The notes under the pieces: generated by a model
Seen by the model: only the letters and a program-made list of their open reading frames with translations
What the model was told of the DNA's origin: nothing
Database searches by the model: none
Program-made: the position numbers and the translations under genes
From: Chloroflexota bacterium
Lineage (GTDB): Bacteria > Chloroflexota > UBA11872 > VXOZ01
DNA length: 59,859 bases
Direction: 5' to 3'
Assembly: GCA_028874195.1 (NCBI GenBank)
Contig: JAPPLM010000013.1
Location: 1 to 59,859 of the forward strand
Shown here: positions 42,237-50,834 of the stretch, piece by piece
Position numbering within the stretch: position 1 is the stretch's first letter
How the letters are laid out: every line of letters starts with the position of its first letter

Positions 42237-43418
42237 CTATCCCTCCTGAGGACGCGGCCCGTACCAGCGGCGCACGGGCCGTCCCGTCTGGTTGTACACC
42301 TCGCCGGCGCGAATCGTGTAGGTTGCCTCCAGGTGTTGTTCGCCGGTGCGCGTACTGCCCTCGGCATCCAGCATGGGATAGGGCCCCGATTCGACGCGCA
42401 GCGCCGCGATGTCGGCAACGCCGCCGACCCGCAAGTGCCCCAGGGAGTCCGACATGTCGATGGCGGCCGCCGCGTTCCGTGTCGCGCGCGCTACCACGTC
42501 GGGAACGTCCCGCCCCAGGTAGAGGAACTTCGACATAACGTCCGGCAGGCTGAGCGCGGTGGCGTGGGCCGAGTAATTGTGGAGATCGGTACTAATGGTA
42601 TCGGGCAGGAAACCGTCGGCCAGCGCATCCCGCGCCACCGCAAAGGAAAAACTGCCTTGCCCGTGACCCACGTCGAAGGCGATGCCGTTCTGCTGGGCGG
42701 CGCGCACCTCCGGCAGCACGGTGCGGCGCTGTTGGTCCAGGATTAGCCGCCCGCGCCCGGTGAAACAGTGCGTAATGATGTCGCCGGGTTTCAGGATCGG
42801 TAGGATCTCCGACATATACTGCTCGCTATCGGAAATGTGCACCATCATGCGGGTGCCGGTGGCATCGCGCACCGCCGCCGCGCGGCGCAAGGGTTCCAAG
42901 CCGTTGGGCCCGCAAATCGGTTTGGCGACGCGCACCTTCACCCCTATCGCCACATCCCGGTTGGCTTCGATGGTCTTGATGGCGTCTTCCACGCCGCAGT
43001 ATTGCAGGTTGAGGTTTTCGCCCACGCGCATGTCGGTGATGCCAATGCTCGAAATATTGACGAAGGCAAACGCCCGCGTGCGGGCCTGGCCGATGATGAA
43101 GTGACGGAAGCCGGTGAAATTCGCCCACCCCGCGCTGCCGGCATCCGCCGCCGTGGTTACACCGGCGGTCAGACACATCGGATCGGGCAGCACGCCGAGA
43201 TCGGTACCGCCCCAGTAGAGGTGCGCGTGGAGGTCTATGAGACCGGGCGTTACGAAGTGGTCGGCCACGTCGAGCACGAGCCACGCATCATCGGTAGGCA
43301 GGTCTGCTTCCAAGGCAGTGATGCGGCCGTGCTTGGCGCCGATGTCTAGCGTGGCATCGATGCCTTGCGCGGGGTCGAGGACGCGCCCTCCCTTGAGCAA
43401 TACGTCAAAGGTTGCCAT
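42237..43418 (-). CDS. Amidohydrolase/deacetylase family metallohydrolase
   Basis: A 393-residue amidohydrolase-superfamily TIM barrel of the dihydroorotase/EF_0837-like group. LKGGRVLDPAQG marks the N-terminal beta sandwich, GLIDLHAHLYWGG the HxH metal site, and IGVKVRVAKP probably the bridging Lys. VHISD and ITHCFTG supply further His ligands, and STDLHNYS the catalytic Asp. Related enzymes deacylate N-acyl amino acids or hydrolyse cyclic imides/ureides; the substrate here is open. The ATG has AAGGAAG eight bases upstream. It runs leftwards towards the interrupted lipoprotein and is divergent from the enolase-superfamily gene. Confidence 0.85.
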   Translation of the reverse strand: MATFDVLLKGGRVLDPAQGIDATLDIGAKHGRITALEADLPTDDAWLVLDVADHFVTPGLIDLHAHLYWGGTDLGVLPDPMCLTAGVTTAADAGSAGWANFTGFRHFIIGQARTRAFAFVNISSIGITDMRVGENLNLQYCGVEDAIKTIEANRDVAIGVKVRVAKPICGPNGLEPLRRAAAVRDATGTRMMVHISDSEQYMSEILPILKPGDIITHCFTGRGRLILDQQRRTVLPEVRAAQQNGIAFDVGHGQGSFSFAVARDALADGFLPDTISTDLHNYSAHATALSLPDVMSKFLYLGRDVPDVVARATRNAAAAIDMSDSLGHLRVGGVADIAALRVESGPYPMLDAEGSTRTGEQHLEATYTIRAGEVYNQTGRPVRRWYGPRPQEG

Positions 43419-43551
43419 GCGGGTTGCTTCCTTCTGTATATGGCTAAGCTGTGGGGGACTACAAGCTGGCGGGAATCATGATAGGCTGTGCGGGGGTATA
43501 TACCATTATATGACGGAAGCACTAAGAAGCGAAACTTATCGGACAAACCGG

Positions 43552-43727
43552 TGCTTCGACAGGGACTTGGCGTAGGCCCCTCAGCACGAACGGAAGTGTT
43601 GCTTCTCGGACGATTTGCGATCAACAGCCCTGGTTGGATGCCGTTCGCCCCCGTATCGGCACGATACGCCGTATCGCGTTCGATACGCTGTATCGAGTAC
43701 GGGGCAGGCTCTGAGCTTGTCGAAGGG
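43552..43727. repeat. Nested palindromes with GTATCG/CGATAC array
   Basis: CCGTTCGCCC (43641-43650) and TGAGCTTGTCGAAGGG (43712-43727) are the halves of the repeat intact at 24636-24660. Between them sits an imperfect palindrome (about 43647-43705) with GTATCG/CGATAC hexamers in alternating orientation. A further inverted half, GTGCTTCGACAGGG...CTCAGCACGAACGG (43552-43592), carries its own short insertion. Confidence 0.7.
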
Positions 43728-43808
43728 TGGAAGGGCAAGTTCGTGAAGCCCTGTCTATTTTGGAATTAGGTTCTTGCCCAATAGCCCAAAGTCACAGAAT
43801 CGCACACC

Positions 43809-44969
43809 ATGAAGATTACCGACGTCAGGACCACCGCCGTGCGCGTGCCCCTGAGCGAACCCGTCAAGTGGTCGGGCGGCACCCGAGGCACGGCGCCGGC
43901 GCTCATCGTAGAGATTGAAACAGATTCGGGTATCGTCGGCCTCGGCGAGTGCGCCGGACCGCATATCCCCGTGATTCGCACGGCAGTCGACGCGGAGCTG
44001 CGGCCGCTGCTCATCGGCCAGGACCCGTTGCGTACTGAATTCCTGCTCCACCGCATGGACGAGCACGTCATTCATTGGTTTCGCACGGGCAATCACGCCA
44101 TCGCGGGTCTGGAGATCGCGCTGCTCGACATAAAGGCCAAGTATTTTAGCGCCAGTGTCTGCGATCTGCTCGGCGGCAAGTACCGTGACGCCGTGGATTA
44201 TATGGGCTACCTCTTCATCGATACACCGGAACGCAACGCGGCCAAAGCCAAGGCGTATGTTGACCGGGGCTTTCGCAGCCTGAAGGTAAAGGTCGGGCGC
44301 AGCATCGAGCAGGACGCCGCCAGTATCGCCGCCATACGGGACGCCGTGGGCCCGAACGTCCGGATTCGCATCGACGCCAACCAGGGCTGGAGCGTGCCCA
44401 CGGCCATCAAAGCCATCCGCGCGATGGAGCCGTACGGCTTGGAGTACGTGGAACAGCCGGTGACCGACCGGGACTTCGACGGCATGGCGCAGGTCGCGCG
44501 CGCCGTGGAAACGCCGGTTGCCGCCGACGAAAGCTGCAAGACGGTCCTGGACGCGCTCCAACTCGCCCAGAAGCAGGCGTGCGGCGTATTTGTCATTTAC
44601 GTCTCGGAAGCGGGCGGATTGCTCAAGTCACGGCAAATCGCCGATATTGCCTATCAATCCGGCATAACGTGTGTGCTGGGCACGTGGGCGGAGCTCGGCA
44701 TCGGCACGCTGGCGGGGGCGCACCTCATTGCCAGCCATCGCAGCTTTACCCTGGCCAACGACACGCACTATCCGATCCAGGAAGATGACGTGATCACACC
44801 CTTGCTGCGCATTGAAGAGGGAACGCTGCGCTTACCCGAGCAGCCCGGTCTGGGCGCGACGCTCGATCAAGAGAAACTTGCGCACTTTGCTAACTATCCG
44901 GCGCGCGAAACCGTCCACGGCGACCCGGAGAGTCCGGACATCATACTGCGCCGCGGGCAAGTACTCTGA
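43809..44969 (+). CDS. Mandelate racemase/muconate-lactonizing enzyme family protein
   Basis: An enolase-superfamily enzyme of 386 residues, which would abstract the alpha-proton of a carboxylate substrate over Mg2+. The capping domain spans about 1-125. The barrel shows SLKVKVG (K159, K161), RIDANQGW (first metal Asp), EYVEQPV (Glu) and VAADES (third acid). The MLE-subgroup Lys on strand 6 appears to be Tyr (Y264 in VIYVSEAGG), and no MR-type His/Asp dyad is obvious, so the acid/base set is non-standard. The ATG lies 387 bases from the divergent amidohydrolase start, with repeats between. The substrate is unknown; such enzymes are strikingly abundant in SAR202 Chloroflexota (family knowledge). 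Confidence 0.88.
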   Translation: MKITDVRTTAVRVPLSEPVKWSGGTRGTAPALIVEIETDSGIVGLGECAGPHIPVIRTAVDAELRPLLIGQDPLRTEFLLHRMDEHVIHWFRTGNHAIAGLEIALLDIKAKYFSASVCDLLGGKYRDAVDYMGYLFIDTPERNAAKAKAYVDRGFRSLKVKVGRSIEQDAASIAAIRDAVGPNVRIRIDANQGWSVPTAIKAIRAMEPYGLEYVEQPVTDRDFDGMAQVARAVETPVAADESCKTVLDALQLAQKQACGVFVIYVSEAGGLLKSRQIADIAYQSGITCVLGTWAELGIGTLAGAHLIASHRSFTLANDTHYPIQEDDVITPLLRIEEGTLRLPEQPGLGATLDQEKLAHFANYPARETVHGDPESPDIILRRGQVL

Positions 44970-45032
44970 TTAGGGCTTTTGCCGTGAAGGCGTAGCAGCA
45001 GGACACGTCAGAAAGAAGTCTTTTGCAGAAGC

Positions 45033-45980
45033 TCAGCCTTCCGCAGGTTCAGGTTCTTCCCGATTAAGCTGGTCTGGGCCCGCGCCGTACCAGTTGAGTT
45101 TGTGCGCCACGCTCCACCATGTGTCCCAGGCTTCGACGCGGATACGGCGCAACGCGTATGGAACCGCAGCCGATTGGTGCACACCCGGGCCGATTGCAAC
45201 CGCGGCTTCGTATCCGGCAGCCTGCACTACCTGCCGGATCTGCTCATTCTGGTAACCACGCGGGTAGTCGAAGTAGCGCACTGTCCTGCCAAGCCGCTCC
45301 TCTAAAAGTTGCTTGGAGATGACAACCTCCGCCAGCACCGCGCCCCAGTCCGTCTTTGCGAGCCGGGGCAAATCAGCGTGATTGAGCGTGTGTGATTCCA
45401 CCTCCATGCCAAAGTCCGCAATAGCAGCGAGTTGGTCCCAATCCATGTATCCCTCTTGGTGCTCGTGGAATCCCGGCATCACGAAGAAGGTAGCGGGGAC
45501 TTTGTACTGCTTGAGCACGGGAAACACCGCGTCGTACTGTATTCTCCAGCCGTCGTCGAACGTAAGCACGATCGGCATAGCGGGAAGCTCTTCTTCCCCA
45601 AAGAGGCCTTTCAGCGCGCTGTGCAAAGAGAGCGGCCGGTACCCGGCAGCGAGCATGCCCGCCAATTGCGCCTCGAACACCCGCGCCACCGTAGCCCGGT
45701 GGTACATGAGGATCGGCAAGGGGACGGCATTCTCGGGTAGCGCCGCTTCAGGGCGATACGGCGGCTGCCAGGAGAAGGACTCGACTGCGGGAGGGGCCTT
45801 AACCCGCGCTACGGGCGCCTTTTGCTGCCCCCGGGCCAAGCGAAGGGTGAGGTCGGCAGCGCCGGTTTCAGCTTGCGCCGGCGCCGGCAGCAGCCGCGTC
45901 AGCGGCACTGCCGCCGCCGCTCCGACGAGTTGCTGGAGTACTTCCCGACGCGTCTTTTCAATTCTCTTGCGGTTGCCCAT
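45033..45980 (-). CDS. Exported polysaccharide deacetylase (NodB homology) with Tat-like signal
   Basis: 315 residues. The N-terminus (EKTRREVLQQLVGAAAAVPL) has a twin-arginine pattern and ends in APAQA, so export is likely. After a linker, PILMYHRA begins a CE4/NodB domain with LTFDDGWR (catalytic Asp and metal Asp), ESHTLNHADL (HxxxH metal ligands) and YFDYPRGYQN. The family removes N-acetyl groups from peptidoglycan or exopolysaccharide. The frame opens with a TTG at 46019, but the ATG at 45980 gives the more sensible signal. It is divergent from the class A PBP, with which it may share a control region. Confidence 0.87.
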   Translation of the reverse strand: MGNRKRIEKTRREVLQQLVGAAAAVPLTRLLPAPAQAETGAADLTLRLARGQQKAPVARVKAPPAVESFSWQPPYRPEAALPENAVPLPILMYHRATVARVFEAQLAGMLAAGYRPLSLHSALKGLFGEEELPAMPIVLTFDDGWRIQYDAVFPVLKQYKVPATFFVMPGFHEHQEGYMDWDQLAAIADFGMEVESHTLNHADLPRLAKTDWGAVLAEVVISKQLLEERLGRTVRYFDYPRGYQNEQIRQVVQAAGYEAAVAIGPGVHQSAAVPYALRRIRVEAWDTWWSVAHKLNWYGAGPDQLNREEPEPAEG

Positions 45981-46322
45981 CACGGCCCGCCCTACTGCCG
46001 CGTACGCTGCCGCCAACAATAGTTCACCGCCTTGCTGCCTCTATCCTTCACCATACTCCTCTCTCATGCAACATGCACCCCTCTTCCCATCCCTTTCTCC
46101 CTTACCCAATGGCGCACTCTCGATACGCGCCTTCGCCGTAAAGCCGATGAAATAGCGTGTACGCTACCCAGCACTAGGGGTAGGTGTGCGCGGTTATGCA
46201 GGATTCATTGAGTCATTCAGCCTTTTCTCATGTATGATTGACACAATGAGGCTCAAGCCAGCGGTATGCCGATGTGGGGATATCGGGTACCGTATTCTTG
46301 CTCGATGGGTGGAAGCGCATTC
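45981..46322. other. Divergent control region between deacetylase and PBP genes
   Basis: 342 bases that must hold the start signals of both cell-wall genes. The left end could be coding if the TTG at 46019 is used. I see no repeat, no clear -35/-10 pair and no RNA structure. Confidence 0.4.
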
Positions 46323-49229
46323 ATGCTCGGGACCATGCGACAATTCGCCTCGTCACGGCGCGTCTCTCTGGGCCGGCGGCGTGTCGTACTCTGGCTTGCC
46401 CTACTCGCGGGCATCCTGGCGGCCGCCTGTGGGCCGCAAGTAGCGCCCGGCAACAACGTGGTGACTGACGCGGACTACGCTGCGTGTCTCGACCAGATCC
46501 GGAGTCAGGCGCTGCCGGCGGCAACGCACATCTACGACCGCCACGGCGCCTTGCTCGCCACCGTCACCGATCCGGACGCTGGCCTGCGCATCATCCTCGC
46601 CTCCGATGACATCCCGCTCCTCGTCAAGCAGGCCACCGTCGCCGCCGAGGACCGTTTCTTCTACCAGCACCCCGGCTACGACATGCGGGCTATCACCCGC
46701 GCGTGGGTACAGAATCAACAAGCCGGTGAGGTCGTCTCCGGCGGCAGCACGATCACGCAGCAACTCGTCAAGAACATCTGTCTTACCCCTGAGCAGACGT
46801 ATGACCGCAAGCTGAAAGAGATCAATCTCGCCGCGCGGCTGACGGCGCAATTCAGCAGAGACTCCATCCTCACGTTCTACCTCAACAAGGTCTACTACGG
46901 CAGCCAGGCCTATGGCATCGAGGCCGCGGCCAATGTGTTCTTTGGCAAGAGCGCGCAGGACCTTACGCTGGCGGAGGCCGCCATGCTTGCCGGACTGACC
47001 CAGTCGCCTTCGCGCGATAATCCGTATGCCAACGTTGAGAGAGCGAAGGCCCGGCAGCGGTACGTGCTCGCACAGATGGTGGTAGCCGGCTATATCTCGC
47101 AAGCCGAGTTGGAGGAGGTTTTCGCCCAACCGCTGGAGTACAAGCGCTTGCAGCCAGAAGCGGTCGTGTCCGATGAGGAAGCCAAGACCGCTGCAGAAGA
47201 CGAACCGGAGACGACGGTCTTAGCGCCGCATTTCGTGCAGTTCGTGCGCGACCAACTGGCGGAACACTATGGGGCGGAGCGCGTACGCCAGGGCGGGCTG
47301 CACGTATACACGACGCTTGATCTGAATCTGCAAAACATCGCGGAAGAAGCCGCGCGGGCGCACATTGCTTCTCTTGAGGGTTTCAACGTTTCAAACGCCG
47401 CCGTCGTGGCAATTAGACCCAAGAGCGGCGAAATTCTCACCATGGTCGGGAGCCTGGACTTTCACGATGAAGACATCGACGGTCAGGTGAACGTGGCGCT
47501 GGCGCCGCGTCAGCCGGGCTCGGCCCTCAAGCCGCTCTTCTACGCGGCGGCATTCGAGAAAGGCTGGACCCCGGCCACCACGATCTGGGACGTTCCGACG
47601 ACACTCAAGATCCAGGGCGAACCCGACTACACGCCGCGTAACTTCAGCGACCGGTTCGTCGGGCCGGTCACCGTGCGCCACGCCCTTGCCAACTCGCTCA
47701 ATGTCGCCGCGGTGCGCATGGGTCTCTTCCTCGGTTTGGATACGGCCATCGATACGATGCAACGCTTGGGCATGACCACCTTCGAAAACCGCAGCCGCTT
47801 TGGGCCCAGCATCGTGCTCGGCGGCGGCGAGGTGAAGCTGCTCGAACTGACAAATGCCTACTCGGTGCTGGCGCGTGGTGGCAGCTACATACCCGTTACG
47901 GCAATTCGGCGCGTGGTCGATACCCGCGGCAACGTGCTGGAGCGTTATGAGTATCCGGAAGTACAGGACGTGTTCGATCCGCGTATTGCCTACCAGATCA
48001 CCAGCATCCTCTCCGACAGCGAGGCCCGGGCGGCGGAGTTTGGGCGGTATACACCGCTCGATCTCTCTCGTCCCGCCGCGGCGAAAACGGGCACCACCGA
48101 TGATAATCGCGACGGCTGGACGATTGGGTTCACGCCGCAACTCGTTACCGGCGTATGGGTGGGCAATTCCGATGGTACGCCGACGTGGAATCTGACCGGC
48201 ATGCGCGGCGCGACGCCCATCTGGCACGCCTTCATGGAGGCTGCGCTCGCGGACACACGGGCGCTTGAATTCGAAAGGCCGCGCGGCATAGTTGAAGTAG
48301 AAGTCTGCACGCAGACCGGCTTGCTGCCGACACCGTACTGCGGGCCAACGCACGAGGAGATATTCCTCGAAGATAACGTCCCTCGGCTCGTAGACAACAT
48401 CTTCGTGCCGTTCCGCGTGCATAAGGAATCCGGCATGCGCGCCGGCCCCAACGTGCCGGTTGCGCAGACGGAGGTGCGAGTCTTCATGATCGTGCCGGAA
48501 GAAGCGGAAGAGTGGGCGAAAGCAGAAGCGGTGGCGATCGCGCCCACGGAAGAGCACTACGTCCCACCGAACGACCCGGTAATCATCACCTATCCGCGTG
48601 ATGGCGATACCGTGCGCAGCATCTTGGAAATTCGCGGCAATGCCTTCTTCCCAGGATTCCAATCCTACGAGGTCTCCTACGCCGGACGGGAGAATCCGGA
48701 CAAGTGGGTGCGTATTACCCATTCAACGGAACCAAAGGCCAATGCCGTGCTTGCGGGCTGGGACACGATCCAGAACCCCGACGGTGTCTATATGCTACGT
48801 CTGACGGCGCAGGACACTGCAGGACAGAAGCACGTACGGACGGTAACGTTCGCTATTCAGAATACCGCGGTGTCCGAGCCCCTGCCTGACGATGCTGTTG
48901 CTATCACCTATCCTCGTGATGGCGATACCGTACGAAGCCTTTTGAGGATTCGCGGCAATGCCTTCTTTCCCGGCTTCCAGTCTTACGAGGTCTCCTATGC
49001 CGGGATAGAAAACCAAGACAAGTGGGTGCGCATTACCCATTCAACGGAACCAAAGGTCAGTGCCGTGCTTGCGGGCTGGGACACGATCCAGAACCCCGAC
49101 GGTGTCTATATGCTACGTCTGAAGGCGCTGGACTCCGCGGGACAGAAGCACGTGCGGACGGTAACGTTCGCGATTAAGAATGCCGAATCTGCGCAAGAGA
49201 GCGGTGCCGCGACCGAGAGTTCTCAGTAG
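46323..49229 (+). CDS. Class A penicillin-binding protein (PBP1A type)
   Basis: A bifunctional peptidoglycan synthase of 968 residues. After a basic N-terminus and one membrane segment (VVLWLALLAGILAAAC, whose LAAAC also resembles a lipobox) comes a GT51 glycosyltransferase domain: AAEDRFFYQHPGYD (Glu109), GGSTITQQLVKN, YLNKVYYGSQAYGIEAAA. The transpeptidase has SALK (Ser400), SLN and KTGTTDDNRDGW. Residues about 751-847 and 857-953 are two near-identical Ig-like domains beginning VIITYPRDGDTVRS and VAITYPRDGDTVRS. The start is chosen at the ATG with GGAAG seven bases upstream; earlier ATGs at 46266 and 46305 are open. It ends with a short Ser/Glu tail. Confidence 0.93.
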   Translation: MLGTMRQFASSRRVSLGRRRVVLWLALLAGILAAACGPQVAPGNNVVTDADYAACLDQIRSQALPAATHIYDRHGALLATVTDPDAGLRIILASDDIPLLVKQATVAAEDRFFYQHPGYDMRAITRAWVQNQQAGEVVSGGSTITQQLVKNICLTPEQTYDRKLKEINLAARLTAQFSRDSILTFYLNKVYYGSQAYGIEAAANVFFGKSAQDLTLAEAAMLAGLTQSPSRDNPYANVERAKARQRYVLAQMVVAGYISQAELEEVFAQPLEYKRLQPEAVVSDEEAKTAAEDEPETTVLAPHFVQFVRDQLAEHYGAERVRQGGLHVYTTLDLNLQNIAEEAARAHIASLEGFNVSNAAVVAIRPKSGEILTMVGSLDFHDEDIDGQVNVALAPRQPGSALKPLFYAAAFEKGWTPATTIWDVPTTLKIQGEPDYTPRNFSDRFVGPVTVRHALANSLNVAAVRMGLFLGLDTAIDTMQRLGMTTFENRSRFGPSIVLGGGEVKLLELTNAYSVLARGGSYIPVTAIRRVVDTRGNVLERYEYPEVQDVFDPRIAYQITSILSDSEARAAEFGRYTPLDLSRPAAAKTGTTDDNRDGWTIGFTPQLVTGVWVGNSDGTPTWNLTGMRGATPIWHAFMEAALADTRALEFERPRGIVEVEVCTQTGLLPTPYCGPTHEEIFLEDNVPRLVDNIFVPFRVHKESGMRAGPNVPVAQTEVRVFMIVPEEAEEWAKAEAVAIAPTEEHYVPPNDPVIITYPRDGDTVRSILEIRGNAFFPGFQSYEVSYAGRENPDKWVRITHSTEPKANAVLAGWDTIQNPDGVYMLRLTAQDTAGQKHVRTVTFAIQNTAVSEPLPDDAVAITYPRDGDTVRSLLRIRGNAFFPGFQSYEVSYAGIENQDKWVRITHSTEPKVSAVLAGWDTIQNPDGVYMLRLKALDSAGQKHVRTVTFAIKNAESAQESGAATESSQ
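48573..49181 (+). repeat. Tandem duplication inside the PBP gene
   Basis: Two units of about 290 bases (48573-48863 and 48891-49181, offset 318) encode the paired C-terminal domains. Long stretches are identical in DNA, including third positions, so the duplication is recent or kept alike by conversion. Confidence 0.85.
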
Positions 49230-49251
49230 GCGGAAGTTTCCCCTCCAGCTT

Positions 49252-49457
49252 GCTATACTAAGGAAGGCGATCCGATAGATCTGATTGCCTGGATCATATT
49301 CTTGTAATGCCTAAATACGAAAAAGTGGGAGTCTCCGTCCCGGCCGGGCACGTGTGGGTTTCGACCCGCAGGCGATAGTGCCCCGGCTGCCGGAATGGAG
49401 TGCGCTCGCGGGCGGCGGTGACGCCACCCGGTAAAGTGAAGGGAGAGCGGCCTTAAT
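49252..49457 (+). promoter_or_regulatory. Promoter and long structured 5' leader of citrate synthase
   Basis: TGC-TATACT (extended -10, 49252-49259; no good -35) predicts a leader of about 190 bases. Inside it I see GGGA/TCCC (49327-49341), a long stem CCGGGCAC...GTGCCCCGG around GGGTTTCGACCC (49344-49388), and CGCTC...GAGCG enclosing GGGcGGCG-GTGA-CGCCaCCC with a GNRA-type loop (49412-49450). The last stem overlaps AAGGGAGAG, the gltA ribosome site. It matches no riboswitch consensus I know. Confidence 0.4.
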
Positions 49458-50606
49458 ATGGCAACAAAAGTAATTCCCGGCCTCGAAGGTGTTGCTGCCG
49501 CGGAGACACGGCTGAGCTATGTTGACGGGCTCGCCGGCGAACTCTTCATCGGTGGACATCCGCTCATGGAGCTTGCTCCCCACGCGACGTTTGAAGAGGC
49601 CGCGTTTCTCTTGTGGCACGATCGGCTCCCAAATGAAGATGAACTCTCGGCTCTAAAGTCCCGCTTCCGGGGCGGCCAGGAACTGCCGCGCACCACCAAG
49701 CACGTGCTCGAAGCCGCCGCGGCGCGGAAAGCTCCCGTAATCGACGCGCTGCGTATGGCCTGCGCGACCCTCTCGCTTGGCGATCCTAATCCCGATGACA
49801 TCACTCCTGAAGGGCAGTTGCGCCGCGCGGAAAGAATCTGTGCGGCGTTTCCCGTAATCGTAGCCAGCTACGTCCGGATTCGGGAGGGCAAAGATGTCGT
49901 GCCGCCACGTGACGACTACAGTCATGCCGCCAATTACATGTACATGCTGTCCGGGGAGGAGCCCCACGCCGATTTTGTCCGCGCCATGGATACCTACCTC
50001 GTCACGGCCATGGACCACGGTATGAACGCCTCTACCTTCACCGGCAGAGTCATCGTCTCTACGGAATCCGACCTCTACTCCGCCATTACGGGCGCAATTG
50101 GCGCTTTGAAGGGGCCCGCCCACGGCGGCGCGCCCGGCCCGGCGCTCGACATGGTGTTCGAGATTGGCACGGCCGACCGCGCCGATGCGAACATTCGCGA
50201 GCGTCTGGAGCGCGGCGAGCGCCTGATGGGCTTCGGCCACCGCGTCTATAAGGTGCGCGATCCGCGCGCCGACGTGCTCTCGCAGGCGTCGGAACGGCTC
50301 TACGAGCAGGCCGGCGACCGCACCCTCTACGACCTCGCCCGCTCAGTCGAGGAAACGGCGCTGCGTCTCCTGGAGGAATACAAGCCGGGCCGCAATCTGC
50401 AAACGAACCTGGAATACTACACGGCGCTGGTGCTGCACGGCGTCGGTCTTTCCTCAGAACTCTTCACGCCCACGTTTGCGGTGGGCCGTGTGGGCGGCTG
50501 GTCGGCCCACTGCCTGGAGCAACTCTCGCACAACCGGCTGATACGTCCCTCCTCGGTCTACACGGGTCCCAAAGACCGCCGCTGGGTGCCGCTGGAACAG
50601 CGGTAG
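49458..50606 (+). CDS. gltA: Citrate synthase
   Basis: Joins acetyl-CoA and oxaloacetate to citrate in the TCA cycle (2-methylcitrate synthase activity is possible in this short-form group). 382 residues, as for Gram-positive/archaeal-type dimeric enzymes. LSYVDGLAGELFIGG at the N-terminus, the catalytic-region His in AMDHGMNASTFTGR, GPAHGGAPGPALDMV, MGFGHRVYKVRDPRA (second His and Arg) and NLEYYTALVLHGVGL are intact. The ATG follows AAGGGAGAG by ten bases, part of a predicted stem, so translation may be controlled by the leader (inference). It lies downstream of the PBP gene and is probably separately transcribed. Confidence 0.95.
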   Translation: MATKVIPGLEGVAAAETRLSYVDGLAGELFIGGHPLMELAPHATFEEAAFLLWHDRLPNEDELSALKSRFRGGQELPRTTKHVLEAAAARKAPVIDALRMACATLSLGDPNPDDITPEGQLRRAERICAAFPVIVASYVRIREGKDVVPPRDDYSHAANYMYMLSGEEPHADFVRAMDTYLVTAMDHGMNASTFTGRVIVSTESDLYSAITGAIGALKGPAHGGAPGPALDMVFEIGTADRADANIRERLERGERLMGFGHRVYKVRDPRADVLSQASERLYEQAGDRTLYDLARSVEETALRLLEEYKPGRNLQTNLEYYTALVLHGVGLSSELFTPTFAVGRVGGWSAHCLEQLSHNRLIRPSSVYTGPKDRRWVPLEQR

Positions 50607-50834
50607 CCCGATCAAACTCAATCCGTGACTGTCTTACTGCCGTGCGGCAGCTTGGACAGTTCACGCTCCGAAAGACCTTTCTCTCCTGTCTGCTGTCCCT
50701 TGACACCCGCCGTACTTCACTGCAACCTATAAGGCAACATTGGCGCGAGGTGCGCATTCAGCGCGTGGGGGACTTTGAGAATCCAGACAAGCAGTGCGTA
50801 TCTCAAATAGAAAGCATGTAGAGGAGCAATTCTC

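Noticed and set aside
47391-48722. 443-codon open frame on the minus strand across the PBP gene
   Set aside because: It is antisense to intact PBP motifs, has a His/Arg/Gly-rich composition typical of the shadow frame of GC-rich genes, and shows no fold or ribosome site.
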